A stretch of DNA of 64,000 nucleotides from Protula sp. h YS-2021 (Eukaryota; Annelida; Polychaeta; Sabellida; Serpulidae), in NCBI GenBank assembly GCA_949752745.1, contig OX457027.1, positions 84,865,936-84,929,935 of the forward strand. Reading direction: 5' to 3'. This document shows, in pieces, positions 49,501 to 61,080 of this stretch. The translations under genes and the position numbers were made by a program. The notes beneath the pieces were generated by a model. The model made no database searches. It was given only the letters and a program-made list of their open reading frames with translations, and had not been told where the DNA came from. The stretch's first letter is position 1, and the number at the start of each line of letters is the position of its first letter.

Positions 49501-51359
49501 GCGTGAGACTGATGTGTGTTATGCAAAGTCCTTATTCAGTGTCTGCAATTTTTTAAAGTTTTGCCATTTTGGCAATTTTGCTCCGATCCCGTCGAATCCT
49601 GGTTACTGCACTGCAGGATACTTAGGAGCACCCCTGGGTAAAATCTGAAATCAATCCACCCACTAATGCGGGCTGTAGGCGCGTGAGACTGATGTGTGTT
49701 ATGCAAAGTCCTTATTCAGTGTCTGCAATTTTTAAAGTTTTGCGATTTTAGTAATTTTGCTCCAATCCCGTCGAATCCTGGTCACTGCACTGCGGGATGC
49801 TAAGGAGCACCCCTGGGTAAAATCTGAAATCAATGCACCCACTAATGCATGCTGTAGGCGCGTGAGACTGATGTGTGTTATGCAAAGTCCTTATTCAGTG
49901 TCTGCAATTTTTTAAAGTTCTGCCATTTTGGCAATTTTGCTCCAATTCCGTCGAATCCTGGTCACTGCACTGCGGGATGCTTAGGAGCACCCCTGGGTAA
50001 AATCTAAAATCAATCCACCCACTAATGCGGGCAGTAGACGCGTGAGGCTGATGTGTGTTATGCAAAGTCCTTATTCAGTGTGTGCAATTTTTTAAAGTTT
50101 TGCCATTTTGGCAATTTTGCTCCGATCCCGTCGAATCCTGGTCTCTGCACTGCAGGATGCTTAGGAGCAGCCATGGGAAAATCTTAAATCAATCCACCCA
50201 CTAATGCGGGCTGTAGGCGCGTGAGACTGATGTGTGTTATGCAAAGTCCTTATTCAGTGTCTGCAATTTTTAAAAGTTTTGCCATTTTAGCAATTTTGCT
50301 CCAATCCCGTCGAATCCTGGTCACTGCACTGCGGGATGCTTAGGAGCAGCCATGGGTAAAATCTGAAATCAATCCACCCACTAATGCGGGCTGTAGGCGC
50401 GTGAGACTGATGTGTGTTATGCAAAGTCCTTATTCAGTGTCTGCAATTTTTTAAAGTTTTGCCATTTTGGCAATTTTGCTCCGATCCCGTCGAATTCTGG
50501 TTACTCTACTGCGAGATGCTAAGGAGCACCTCTGGGTAAAATCTGAAATCAATCCACCCACTAATGCGGGCTGTAGGCGCGTGAGACTGATGTGTGTCAT
50601 GTAAAGTCCTTATTCAGTGTCTGCAATTTTTTAAAGTTCTGCCATTTAAGCAATTTTGCTCCGATCCCGTCGAATCCTGGTCACTGCACTGCGGGATGCT
50701 TAGGAGCAGCCATGGGTAAAATCTGAAATCAATCCACCCACTAATGCGGGCTGTAGGCGCGTGAGACTGATGTGTGTTATGCAAAGTCCTTATTCAGTGT
50801 CTGCAATTTTTTAAAGTTCTGCCATTTTGGCAATTTTGCTCCAATCCCGTCGAATCCTGGTCACTGCACTGCGGGATGCTTAGGAGCAGCCATGGGTAAA
50901 ATCTTAAATCAATCCACCCACTAATGCGGGCTGTAGGCGCGTGAGACTGATGTGTGTTATGCAAAGTCCTTATTCAGTGTCTGCAATTTTTTAAAGTTTT
51001 GCCATTTTAGCAATTTTGCTCCAATCCCGTCGAATCCTGGTCACTGCACTGCGGGATGCTAAGGAGCACCCCTGGGTAAAATCTGAAATCAATCCACCCA
51101 CTAATGCGGGCTGTAGGCGCGTGAGACTGATGTGTGTTATGCAAAGTCCTTATTCAGTGTCTGCAATTTTTTAAAGTTTTGCCATTTTGGCAATTTTGCT
51201 CCGATCCCGTCGAATCCTGGTCACTGCACTGCGGGATGCTTAGGAGCAGCCATGGGTAAAATCTGAAATCAATCCACCCACTAATGCGGGCTGTAGGCGC
51301 GTGAGACTGATGTGTGTTATGCAAAGTCCTTATTCAGTGTCTGCAATTTTTTAAAGTTT
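46508..51359. repeat. Nine-monomer higher-order repeat, about 1617 bp, three copies
   Basis: TTTTGCGATTTTAGTAATTT recurs near 46508, 48124 and 49742, and GAGCACCTCTGGGTAAAA near 47290, 48907 and 50525. Copies two and three match along their whole length. Copy one shares the first six monomers and then differs (from about 47515), as expected from unequal exchange. Confidence 0.8.
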
Positions 51360-52073
51360 TGCCATTTTGGCAATTTTGCTCCGATCCCGTCGAATTCTGG
51401 TTACTCTACTGCGGAATGCTAAGGAGCACCCTTGGGTAAAATCTGAAATCAATCCACCCACTAATGCGGGCTGTAGGCGCGTGAGACTGATGTGTGTCAT
51501 GCAAAGTCCTTATTCAGTGTCTGCAATTTTTTAAAGTTCTGCCATTTTAGCAATTTTGCTCCGATCCCGTCGAATCCTGGTCACTGCACTGCGGGATGCT
51601 TAGGAGCAGCCATGGGTAAAATCTGAAATCAATCCACCCACTAATGCGGGCTGTAGGCGCGTGAGACTGATGTGTGTTATGCAAAGTCCTTATTCAGTGT
51701 CTGCAATTTTTTAAAGTTCTGCCATTTTGGCAATTTTGCTCCAATCCCGTCGAATCCTGGTCGCTGCACTGCAGGATGCTTAGGAGCACCCCTGGGTAAA
51801 AGCCGAAATCAATCCACCCACTAATGCGGGCTGTAGGCGCGTGAGACTGATGTGTGTTATGCAAAGTCCTTATTCAGTGTCTGCAATTTTTTAAAGTTTT
51901 GCTATTTTGGCAATTTTGCTCCGATCCCGTCGAATCCTGGTCACTGCACTGCGGGATGCTTAGGAGCACCCCTGGGTAAAATCTGAAATCAATCCATCCA
52001 TTAATGCGGGCTGTAGACGCGTGAGGCTGATGTGTGTTATGCAAAGTCCTTATTCAGTGTCTGCAATTTTTTA

Positions 52074-54840
52074 AAATTTTGCCATTTTAGCAATTTTGCT
52101 CCAATCCCGTCGAATTCTGGTCACTGCACTGCGGGATGCTTAGGAGCAGCCATGGGTAAAATCTCAAATCAATCCACCCACTAATGCGGGCTGTAGGCGC
52201 GTGAGACTGATGTGTGTTATGCAAAGTCCTTATTCAGTGTCTGCAATTTTTTAAAGTTTTGCCATTTTGGCAATTTTGCTCCGATCCCGTCGAATCCTGG
52301 TTGCTGCACTGCGGGATACTTAGGAGCACCCCTGGGTAAAATCTGAAATCAATCCACCCACTAATGCGGGCTGTAGGCGCGTGAGACTGATGTGTCTTAT
52401 GCAAAGTCCTTATTCAGTGTCTGCAATTTTTTAAAGTTTTGCCATTTTAGTAATTTTGCTCCAATCCCGTCGAATCCTGATCACTGCACTGCGGGATGCT
52501 AAGGAGCACCCCTGGGTAAAATCTGAAATCAATGCACCCACTAATGCATGCTGTAGGCGCGTGAGACTGATGTGTGTTATGCAAAGTCCTTATTCAGTGT
52601 CTGCAATTTTTTAAAGTTCTGCCATTTTGGCAATTTTGCTCCAATCCCGTCGAATCCTGGTCACTGCACTGCGGGATGCTTAGGAGCACCCCTGGGTAAA
52701 ATCTGAAATCAATCCACCCACTAATGCGGGCAGTAGACGCGTGAGGCTGATGTGTGTTATGCAAAGTCCTTATTCAGTGTCTGCAATTTTTTAAAGTTTT
52801 GCCATTTTGGCAATTTTGCTCCGATCCCTTCGAATCCTGGTCACTGCACTGCGGGATGCTTAGGAGCAGCCATGGGTAAAATCTTAAATCAATCCACCCA
52901 CTAATGCATGCTGTAGGCGCGTGAGACTGATGTGTGTTATGCAAAGTCCTTATTCAGTGTCTGCAATTTTTTAAAGTTTTGCCATTTTAGCAATTTTGCT
53001 CCAATCCCGTCGAATCCTGGTCACTGCACTGCGGGATGCTAAGGAGCACCCCTGGGTAAAATCTGAAATCAATCCATCCATTAATGCGGGCTGTAGACGC
53101 GTGAGGCTGATGTGTGTTATGCAAAGTCCTTATTCAGTGTCTGCAATTTTTTAAAATTTTGCCATTTTAGCAATTTTGCTCCAATCCCGTCGAATTCTGG
53201 TCACTGCACTGCGGGATGTTTAGGAGCAGCCATGGGTAAAATCTCAAATCAATCCACCCACTAATGCGGGCTGTAGGCGCGTGCGACTGATGTGTGTTAT
53301 GCAAAGTCCTTATTCAGTGTCTACAATTTTTTAAAGTTTTGCCATTTTGGCAATTTTGCTTCGATCCCGTCGAATCCTGGTTGCTGCACTGCGGGATACT
53401 TAGGAGCACCCCTGGGTAAAATCTGAAATCAATCCACCCACTAATGCGGGCTGTAGGCGCGTGAGACTGATGTGTCTTATGCAAAGTCCTTATTCAGTGT
53501 CTGCAATTTTTTAAAGTTTTGCCATTTTAGCAATTTTGCTCCAATCCCGTCGAATCCTGGTCACTGCACTGCGGGATGCTAAGGAGCACCCCTGGGTAAA
53601 ATCTGAAATCAATGCACCCACTAATGCATGCTGTAGGCGCGTGAGACTGATGTGTGTTATGCAAAGTCCTTATTCAGTGTCTGCAATTTTTTAAAGTTCT
53701 GCCATTTTGGCAATTTTGCTCCAATCCCGTCGAATCCTGGTCACTGCACTGCGGGATGCTTAGGAGCACCCCTGGGTAAAATCTGAAATCAATCCACCCA
53801 CTAATGCGGGCAGTAGACGCGTGAGGCTGATGTGTGTTATGCAAAGTCCTTATTCAGTGTCTGCAATTTTTTAAAGTTTTGCCATTTTGGCAATTTTGCT
53901 CCGATCCCTTCGAATCCTGGTCACTGCACTGCGGGATGCTTAGGAGCAGCCATGGGTAAAATCTTAAATCAATCCACCCACTAATGCATGCTGTAGGCGC
54001 GTGAGACTGATGTGTGTTATGCAAAGTCCTTATTCAGTGTCTGCAATTTTTTAAAGTTTTGCCATTTTAGCAATTTTGCTCCAATCCCGTCGAATCCTAG
54101 TCACTGCACTGCGGGATGCTAAGGAGCACCCCTGGGTAAAATCTGAAATCAATCCATCCATTAATGCGGGCTGTAGACGCGTGAGGCTGATGTGTGTTAT
54201 GCAAAGTCCTTATTCAGTGTCTGCAATTTTTTAAAATTTTGCCATTTTAGCAATTTTGCTCCAATCCCGTCGAATTCTGGTCACTGCACTGCGGGATGTT
54301 TAGGAGCAGCCATGGGTAAAATCTCAAATCAATCCACCCACTAATGCGGGCTGTAGGCGCGTGAGACTGATGTGTGTTATGCAAAGTCCTTATTCTGTGT
54401 CTACAATTTTTTAAAGTTTTGCCATTTTGGCAATTTTGCTCCGATCCCGTCGAATCCTGGTTACTGCACTGCGGGATACTTAGGAGCACCCCTGGGTAAA
54501 ATCTGAAATCAATCCACCCACTAATGCGGGCTGTAGGCGCGTGAGACTGATGTGTCTTATGCAAAGTCCTTATTCAGTGTCTGCAATTTTTTAAAGTTTT
54601 GCCATTTTAGAAATTTTGCTCCAATCCCGTCGAATCCTGGTCACTGCACTGCGGGATGCTAAGGAGCACCCCTGGGTAAAATCTGAAATCAATGCACCCA
54701 CTAATGCATGCTGTAGGCGCGTGAGACTGATGTGTGTTATGCAAAGTCCTTATTCAGTGTCTGCAATTTTTTAAAGTTCTGCCGTTTTGGCAATTTTGCT
54801 CCAATCCCGTCGATTCCTGGTCACTGCACTGCGGGATGCT
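52074..54840. repeat. Six-monomer higher-order repeat, 1080 bp, two full copies and a partial
   Basis: The block with TTAAAATTTTGCCATTTTAG followed by GTCGAATTCTGG recurs at 52074, 53154 and 54234, spacing exactly 1080. The next monomers (GTGTCTTATGCAAAG, then GCACCCACTAATGCATGCTG) follow in the same order each time. Confidence 0.8.
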
Positions 54841-57070
54841 TAGGAGCACCCCTGGGTAAAATCTGAAATCAATCCACCCACTAATGCGGGCTGTAGGCGC
54901 GTGAGACTGATGTGTGTTATGCAAAGTCCTTATTCAGTGTCTGCAATTTTTTAAAATTTTGCCATTTTGGCAATTTTGCTCCGATCCCGTCGAATCCTGG
55001 TCACTGCACTGCGGGATGCTTAGGAGCAGCCATGGGTAAAATCTGAAATCAATCCACCCACTAATGCGGGCTGTAGGCGCGTGAGACTGATGTGTGTTAT
55101 GCAAAGTCCTTATTCAGTGTCTGCAATTTTTTAAAGTTTTGCTATTTTGGCAATTTTGCTCCGATCCCGTAGAATGCTGGTCACTGCACTGCAGGATGCT
55201 TAGGAGCACACCTGGGTAAAAGCCGAAATCAATCCACCCACTAATGCGGGCTGTAGGCGCGTGAGACTGATGTGTGTTATGCAAAGTCCTTATTCAGTGT
55301 CTGCAATTTTTTAAAGTTTTGCTATTTTGGCAATTTTGCTCCGATCCCGTCGAATCCTGGTCACTGCACTGCGGGATGCTTAGGAGCACCCCTGGGTAAA
55401 ATCTGAAATCAATCCATCCATTAATGCGGGCTGTAGACGCGTGAGGCTGATGTGTGTTATGCAAAGTCCTTATTCAGTGTCTGCAATTTTTTAAAGTTTT
55501 GCCATTTTGGCAATTTTGCTCCGATCCCGTCGAATCCTGATCACTGCACTGCGGGATGCTTAGGAGCACACCTGGGTAAAAGCCGAAATCAATCCACCCA
55601 CTAATGCGGGCTGTAGGCGCGTGAGACTGATGTGTGTTATGCAAAGTCCTTATTCAGTGTCTGCAATTTTTTAAAGTTTTGCTATTTTGGCAATTTTGCT
55701 CCGATTCCGTCGAATCCTGGTCACTGCACTGCGGGATGCTTAGGAGCACCCCTGGGTAAAATCTGAAATCAATCCATCCATTAATGCGGGCTGTAGACGC
55801 GTGAGGCTGATGTGTGTTATGCAAAGTCCTTATTCAGTGTCTGCAATTTTTTAAAGTTTTGCCATTTTGGCAATTTTGCTCCGATCCCGTCGAATCCTGA
55901 TCACTGCACTGCGGGATGCTTAGGAGCAGCCATGGGTAAAATCTTAAATCAATCCACCCACTAATGCGGGCTGTAGGCGCGTGAGACTGATGTGTGTTAT
56001 GCAAAGTCCTTATTCAGTGTCTGCAATTTTTTAAAGTTTTGCCATTTTGGCAATTTTGCTCCGATCCCTTCGAATCCTGGTTACTGCACTGCGGGATGCT
56101 TAGGAGCACCCCTGGGTAAAATCTGAAATCAATCCACCCACTAATGCGGGCTGTAGGCGCGTGAGACTGATGTGTGTTATGCAAAGTCCTTATTCAGTGT
56201 CTGCAATTTTTTAAAGTTTTGCTATTTTGGCAATTTTGCTCCGATCCCGTCGAATCCTGGTCACTGCACTGCGGGATGCTTAGGAGCACCCCTGGGTAAA
56301 ATCTGAAATCAATCCATCCATTAATGCGGGCTGTAGACGCGTGAGGCTGATGTGTGTTATGCAAAGTCCTTATTCAGTGTCTGCAATTTTTTAAAGTTTT
56401 GCCATTTTGGCAATTTTGCTCCGATCCCGTTGAATCCTGATCACTGCACTGCGGGATACTTAGGAGCAGCCATGGATAAAATGTTAAATCAATCCACCCA
56501 CTAATGCGGGCTGTAGGCGCGTGAGACTGATGTGTGTTATGCAAAGTCCTTATTCAGTGTCTGCAATTTTTTAAAGTTTTGCCATTTTGGCAATTTTGCT
56601 CCGATCCCTTCGAATCCTGGTTACTGCACTGCGGGATGCTTAGGAGCACCCCTGGGTAAAATCTGAAATGAATCCACCCACTAATGCGGGCTGTAGGCGC
56701 GTGAGACTGATGTGTCTTATGCAAAGTCCTTATTCAGTGTCTGCAATTTTTTAAAGTTTTGCCATTTTAGCAATTTTGCTCCAATTCCGTCGAATCCTGG
56801 TCACTGCACTGCGGGATGCTAAGGAGCACCCCTGGGTAAAATCTGAAATCAATCCACCCACTAATGCGGGCTGTAGGCGCGTGAGACTGATGTGTGTTAT
56901 GCAAAGTCCTTATTCAGTGTCTGCAATTTTTTAAAATTTTGCCATTTTGGCAATTTTGCTCCGATCCCGTCGAATCCTGGTCACTGCACTGCGGGATTCT
57001 TAGGAGCACCCCTGGGTAAAATCTGAAATCAATCCACCCACTAATGCGGGCTGTAGGCGCGTGAGACTGA

Positions 57071-57190
57071 AATTGCACAGACGGACAGACGGACAGACGG
57101 ACATACGGACAGACGGACAGACGGACGGACAGACAGACGGACAGAATGAAAACTATATCCGTCCGGTTCCCGGCGGATAACAACAAAAAA
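57071..57190 (+). mobile_element. 3' tail of the element carrying the satellite: microsatellite plus hairpin
   Basis: Directly after the last monomer come AATTGCACAG, (GACGGACA)-type repeats to about 57145, then a hairpin at 57156-57179 (TATCCGTCCGG / CCGGCGGATA with a short loop), then ACAACAAAAAAAG. This tandem core, ACGG-type microsatellite and 3' hairpin layout is what is described for bivalve pearl elements and Helitron-like HINEs. Confidence 0.65.
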
Positions 57191-57411
57191 AGAAAGAAAG
57201 AAAATGATTGTATTCCTGAAAACTTTTTCTGTTAATTGTTTTTAAAAACCGTCTTGTCTTTTCATTACGCGGTTGTCCAACAAATAAAGTTCTTAAGAAC
57301 TGCAAAAACTTTGGCGGTAATAGTGTGAACTCATAAAGTGGCACATCCCACGACCCAAAAAAAAAAAAACAAAAACTGTACGCCCTGAGCAATGGACCCA
57401 GCAACACCACA
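57191..57411. other. Spacer between satellite element and prohormone promoter
   Basis: Only about 220 bases separate the end of the satellite-bearing element from the TATA box. It contains an A-run at 57358-57369 and no other recognised motif. Confidence 0.5.
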
Positions 57412-57419
57412 TATATAAA
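57412..57419 (+). promoter_or_regulatory. TATA box of the nested prohormone gene
   Basis: TATATAAA lies 91 bases before the ATG. Initiation about 30 bases downstream, near TGTCACAAC at 57441-57449, would give a 5' UTR of about 65 nt without an intron. Clear TATA boxes are common on tightly regulated peptide-hormone genes. Confidence 0.65.
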
Positions 57420-57509
57420 GCTGCCGCATGTCGTTGTCTCTGTCACAACTCGCCACATTTCAGGAACAGAACGTATTTCTACAGCAATTAAATACTTGAA
57501 ATATTAAAC

Positions 57510-58178
57510 ATGATTCGAATTGCTGAAAAATTCTCTTTATGTATTTTTCTATGGTTTAGTGTAAAAGACAGCGCTTCTGAAATGAGCATAGAATCTTCCG
57601 CAATGTCAAAACTGCAAGGAAAACAAGACAAGAACCTATCGCTATTGCTTACTGGTAAGTTACAAGCTGCAACAAGAGATTTTAATTGGCTTTCAGTGTT
57701 TCTAAGGAACAAGACGAAGCTCACCACTGTACACAATATTGCTGCGATGCCTCACAGTTCAGTGAAGGATTCCTATGTTAATCGTGACATTCAAAAGTCA
57801 TTTATTGATCTCAAAGAGGATAAAAAAGAAAAGCGTAGAAAATTAGAAAAGAGTTGGATTGAATTTGAAAATAAAATCAAAGAATTAAGCAATAAATTTG
57901 ATGCTAGAACTGTTGAAAATCAACTAAAATCCATTTCACAACAATTTGGGATTTCCTTCAAAAAACGAGGAGTCACCAATGGCACCAGTGACGTACATAT
58001 TCAACTTTGTCGAAACGTGTGTAATACATGCAAGATGGTGTTGGCTTTACGCTGGGCTACGCTCTGCTTCATGGAGTGTGAACACGGCATGCCTGGGTCA
58101 TCGTTAAGTGCTTGTATGACGCTCTGGTCGGTCAAAGAAACGGGCGTTGAGGAAATAGCGAAACTTCTACGTGGGTAG
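57510..58178 (+). CDS. Secreted six-cysteine prohormone, eclosion-hormone-like
   Basis: An intact 222-codon single-exon frame, nested in and antisense to the carboxypeptidase intron. Residues 1-22 look like a signal peptide (hydrophobic core FSLCIFLWFSV). Residues 95-150 are charged and helix-prone. A tribasic KKR (151-153) is a likely convertase site releasing residues 154-222. That peptide holds six Cys (167, 171, 174, 186, 190, 202): C-x3-C-x2-C-x11-C-x3-C-x11-C. Insect eclosion hormones, as I recall them, have C-x3-C-x2-C-x12-C-x3-C-x10-C, also near the C-terminus, with NC..CK, an aromatic residue between Cys3 and Cys4, and LC before Cys4; here I see NVCNTCK, W182 and TLC. Homology is inferred from this framework. 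N157-G-T is a possible glycosylation sequon. GTAAGT at 57656 could be a donor, but the frame stays open through it. Confidence 0.62.
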   Translation: MIRIAEKFSLCIFLWFSVKDSASEMSIESSAMSKLQGKQDKNLSLLLTGKLQAATRDFNWLSVFLRNKTKLTTVHNIAAMPHSSVKDSYVNRDIQKSFIDLKEDKKEKRRKLEKSWIEFENKIKELSNKFDARTVENQLKSISQQFGISFKKRGVTNGTSDVHIQLCRNVCNTCKMVLALRWATLCFMECEHGMPGSSLSACMTLWSVKETGVEEIAKLLRG

Positions 58179-58287
58179 CTATCACGGCACAACGCAAAGC
58201 CTACGTGGAAATAAGCAGAAAGTCAGGGTCCAGGCAGGGCTAAGGGGACAAAATGAGCATACTTTCTGCCATTTCAGGTGGAGAGTA

Positions 58288-58293
58288 AATAAA
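58288..58293 (+). terminator. AATAAA poly(A) signal of the nested prohormone gene
   Basis: AATAAA occurs 110 bases after the stop codon, followed within 25 bases by a T/G-rich stretch (TTTTTGTTGGTGG), the usual layout of a cleavage site. It implies a short transcript of roughly 0.9 kb. Confidence 0.6.
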
Positions 58294-58377
58294 GCATATT
58301 TTTGTTGGTGGAGTAGTTAAATTTTTCTTTATAACTGATATGAGCTGAAGCCAAACGTGTTGCGAGTTTCAAGTAAA

Positions 58378-59030
58378 AAGTTAATGAGCACCAGTCTAAT
58401 TTTTTTCTTTTTTGCTAAGGCATTTAATAAACCCCGCGACATAATCTACCATGTATTTACATCAGGCCCTTACAAGGCTTTTAATTCTGAAAATTAATTT
58501 GTCAAAATTTTAGATACTTTTTCATTGTAATATTTAGGAATAAATTAATGTTTCAGTTTAGACAGTGTATTCATTGCTGTACAATCTCACCTAAAGGCAT
58601 TCGTTATTGTAAGTGATCAAGAACTTTTTTCTAGTTTAACTGTTTTATTCGTGTTATTGCCCAAATGCAGAATGACATTCAGTTAACGGACATTTATCAA
58701 TAAGCAAAGAGTTAATGAGTACCATTCTTATATATTATTTTCGTTTTTCTTTTTCTTAAGTCATTTAATAAACCATGTGACACAATCTACCGCATATTTA
58801 CCTCAAGCCCTTACAAGGCTTTTAATTCTGAAAGATGTAGCCAATAAAAACGCCACAATTTTGATACTTTGCGAAGACAGGTTTTGCTTTGCATCATATT
58901 TCAAAATAACTAAAAAGAAAAAAAGGATGCTTGTCAAAAAAATTCAGATACTTTTACATTGCAATATTTAGTAATAATTTAATGTTTCAGTTCTGGACAT
59001 TTTATTGCCGTACAATCTAACCTAAAGGCA
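58378..59030 (+). repeat. Two-copy direct duplication downstream of the prohormone gene
   Basis: About 58378-58610 and 58709-59025 are diverged direct copies. Both contain GTTAATGAG, then CATTTAATAAACC, then CCCTTACAAGGC followed by TTTTAATTCTGAAA, then AATGTTTCAGTT and GTACAATCT.ACCTAAAGGC. The second copy has an extra segment of about 70 bases around 58835-58930. No coding potential is seen. Confidence 0.6.
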
Positions 59031-61080
59031 GATGCATTTGCCTAACGGAAATTTATCAATATTTCGTTCTCATCTACCACCATCCATCAATTGTGTTTCG
59101 ATAAACTTATGGTCTTGCATTTAAAATGTACAAGTCTCATTCATACAGAGAAGATGGCCATTAAAATGACTTATTGAGGCAGAGCCGTGACATACTCCGC
59201 GTTGTGTATGTCCTTAATTTTGTTTTTCTAATTTAAAATCGAGATTTTCGACAGGCATCAGTGTTGTTTGTTTGAGTTCTATCCAGCATCATGAACTTCA
59301 TGCTGGGACGCACCAACATGAACAAGTGGGGAAAAGTAGCAGAAATGAAGGAATAGGAAAAGAAAGGCTAGAAAGAGAAAAAAGTCCGATTTGGGTGATC
59401 TGGTGCATAAGTGAAAACTATATCATATAGCAATCCTGCTTCTGGATCGTTCATAAACGTGGCACTACCTTCACATTAACTGAAAATCTCAAAATATGCT
59501 TGATATCTAATTAATTATTTTGCACCATCAGATAGAGACATACTACACCGACCCCAAAACTGACCACCATTGGTTATGGCATTGCGTGCGTTGAAATAAA
59601 AAAAGTATTTAAAATATATAATAAGTAAAAACACATCGCAGATGACTAAATTGGCCCTTTTTATCAACTGCTTTATGTCGAACTTGATAGTTCTTTCGAG
59701 AAAAAGTATGATCACGACACAAAAAGTTTTTAAAGCTGAACAATTAGCCTCAAAGTAAGGTATTGTTGAAGAACAATGTCTTATAAGCCCAGAATAAACA
59801 GTAATTTTTCTCAGCTTTAGTAAAAGATACTGTTGTAATTGAATACATTCCTAAGAGAAACAGGAAACAGGTAAAAAAATTTAGTTTTTAATTGTTGAAA
59901 TGCCATCCGGATGGAGGCAGTGGGGATTAAATAGAACTTAAATCATTTCATTACATGGTAGATTAGTTTATTAAAACACAGAAGCTTCAAACACAGATGG
60001 TTTCTCGAAACTACGAGTGACTACGTCACAAGTTTTTTTCTCGTCAGGAAAGCATCTGTGCGAGAAGTTTGTCATTTTTAAACCATAGTTCCACTAAAAT
60101 ATTAAATGGGTGTATAATAAGCGAAATTTTGCAGGCTACAATGATGCGTCTCAGTGACCGGCTTAGGTCAAGAGCCCATGCATATTGATTATTGAATAAA
60201 AAGTGTCAAGGACATAGCTGTACTGGCTTTTGGTTTTAATATTCAGACAAAAAAGACAAGTGTGGCCAAATCCTAGAGAAAACAAGTTCGAGATCTCGAT
60301 TTTGATGTCTCCAGGATAAAATACTGAAATTTGCATCTATTAACGGATAGCAATTGGAACATGTTAAAATTTTGGGATTTGCACCAAATTCTAAAAATAT
60401 GCGTTCCAAGGAAAAAATTTTCACCAGAATCCCATGCTTTACTTTTCCTAGGGAAACTCCTTTTAACAAAAGTGGATAAAAATCTTTTCCAGACTGCTAA
60501 AACAGAATGATAGAACTGTAATCAAGATGATTTTAATGATGACTTTATTTTATAGGATAAAGGAATTTGAAAATTTAGTGTAGGAAAATCCCAGTCACAA
60601 TACACTAAAGTGGATAATTCTATATATCATGAACAGAGTAAAAAGCTGTGATTTTTTACTTGTCTGATAAACGAGACTCGAACAAAAACAGTCGGCTGCA
60701 TAGCGACATCCGTTTATGTCCAGAAATAAAGAAATAAGTGTACTAGCCTACACAGAATTGCAAAATAGTGGGCACATTTCATCGTTTTGACACTAAAGGG
60801 TTTATCGAGCTTATAAATATCCAAATGGACACACAATCGAACAAATAGAAAGCCTCTTTTTAGAGTCCTTGAGATGTTGCTTATGCAACTTACAAATTGA
60901 CGTCAGCAGAAGGGGTTTTGTGGCTGAGACTTCTCATGCAAAGACAATGTGTGACTTCACAACTTTAATTATTTACTATATCTAAGCCATTGAAACAAAT
61001 GATTCAACCATATAAATTCAGTCTGATGTAGGCAAATCTTTTCACAAAATGAAGGAGAACACAACAAGAATGTCCGTTGA
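59031..61080. other. AT-rich intronic stretch
   Basis: About 59262-59400 (CATCATGAACTTCATGCTGG, then GGGACGCACC) looks like an interspersed repeat fragment with a small hairpin. No gene recognised elsewhere. Confidence 0.5.

Larger units (their letters stand above)
32031..57070. repeat. 25-kb satellite array, about 180-bp monomer, about 139 copies
   Basis: Head-to-tail monomers of 179-180 bp run without interruption. Landmarks in each are AATCAATCCACCCACTAATG, GGCTGTAGGCGCGTGAGAC, CAAAGTCCTTATTCAG, TTTTGCCATTTTGGCAATTT and GAATCCTGGTCACTGCACTG. Two main monomer classes occur: one with GACCGATATGTG, CTCATTCCTAATTCA and GGATCCGG (only 32041-35600), and one with GACTGATGTGTGTTATGCAA (throughout, and the only class after about 35630). 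The period is exactly 180 over long stretches (e.g. 38100-42540), so open frames recur there, but they are by-products. The array lies entirely within the carboxypeptidase intron. It starts directly after GTATGAAGATAAT and ends abruptly at GTGAGACTGA before a microsatellite and hairpin. Confidence 0.97.

Noticed and set aside
32031..57070. CRISPR array or bacterial repeat-spacer structure
   Set aside because: Monomers are contiguous and 180 bp long with no unique spacers, and the context is eukaryotic.
32031..57070. CENP-B box or proof of a centromere
   Set aside because: I found no match to the CENP-B box motif, and HOR structure alone does not make a centromere.
35694..57186. Recurring open frames of 60-105 codons in the 180-bp array, on both strands
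   Set aside because: They follow from a period divisible by three; they shift with indels, have stops in most monomers and no family likeness. Not treated as genes.
57653..57662. Intron donor GTAAGT within the prohormone frame
   Set aside because: The frame continues open for 170 codons through the homologous six-Cys domain, so no intron is needed.
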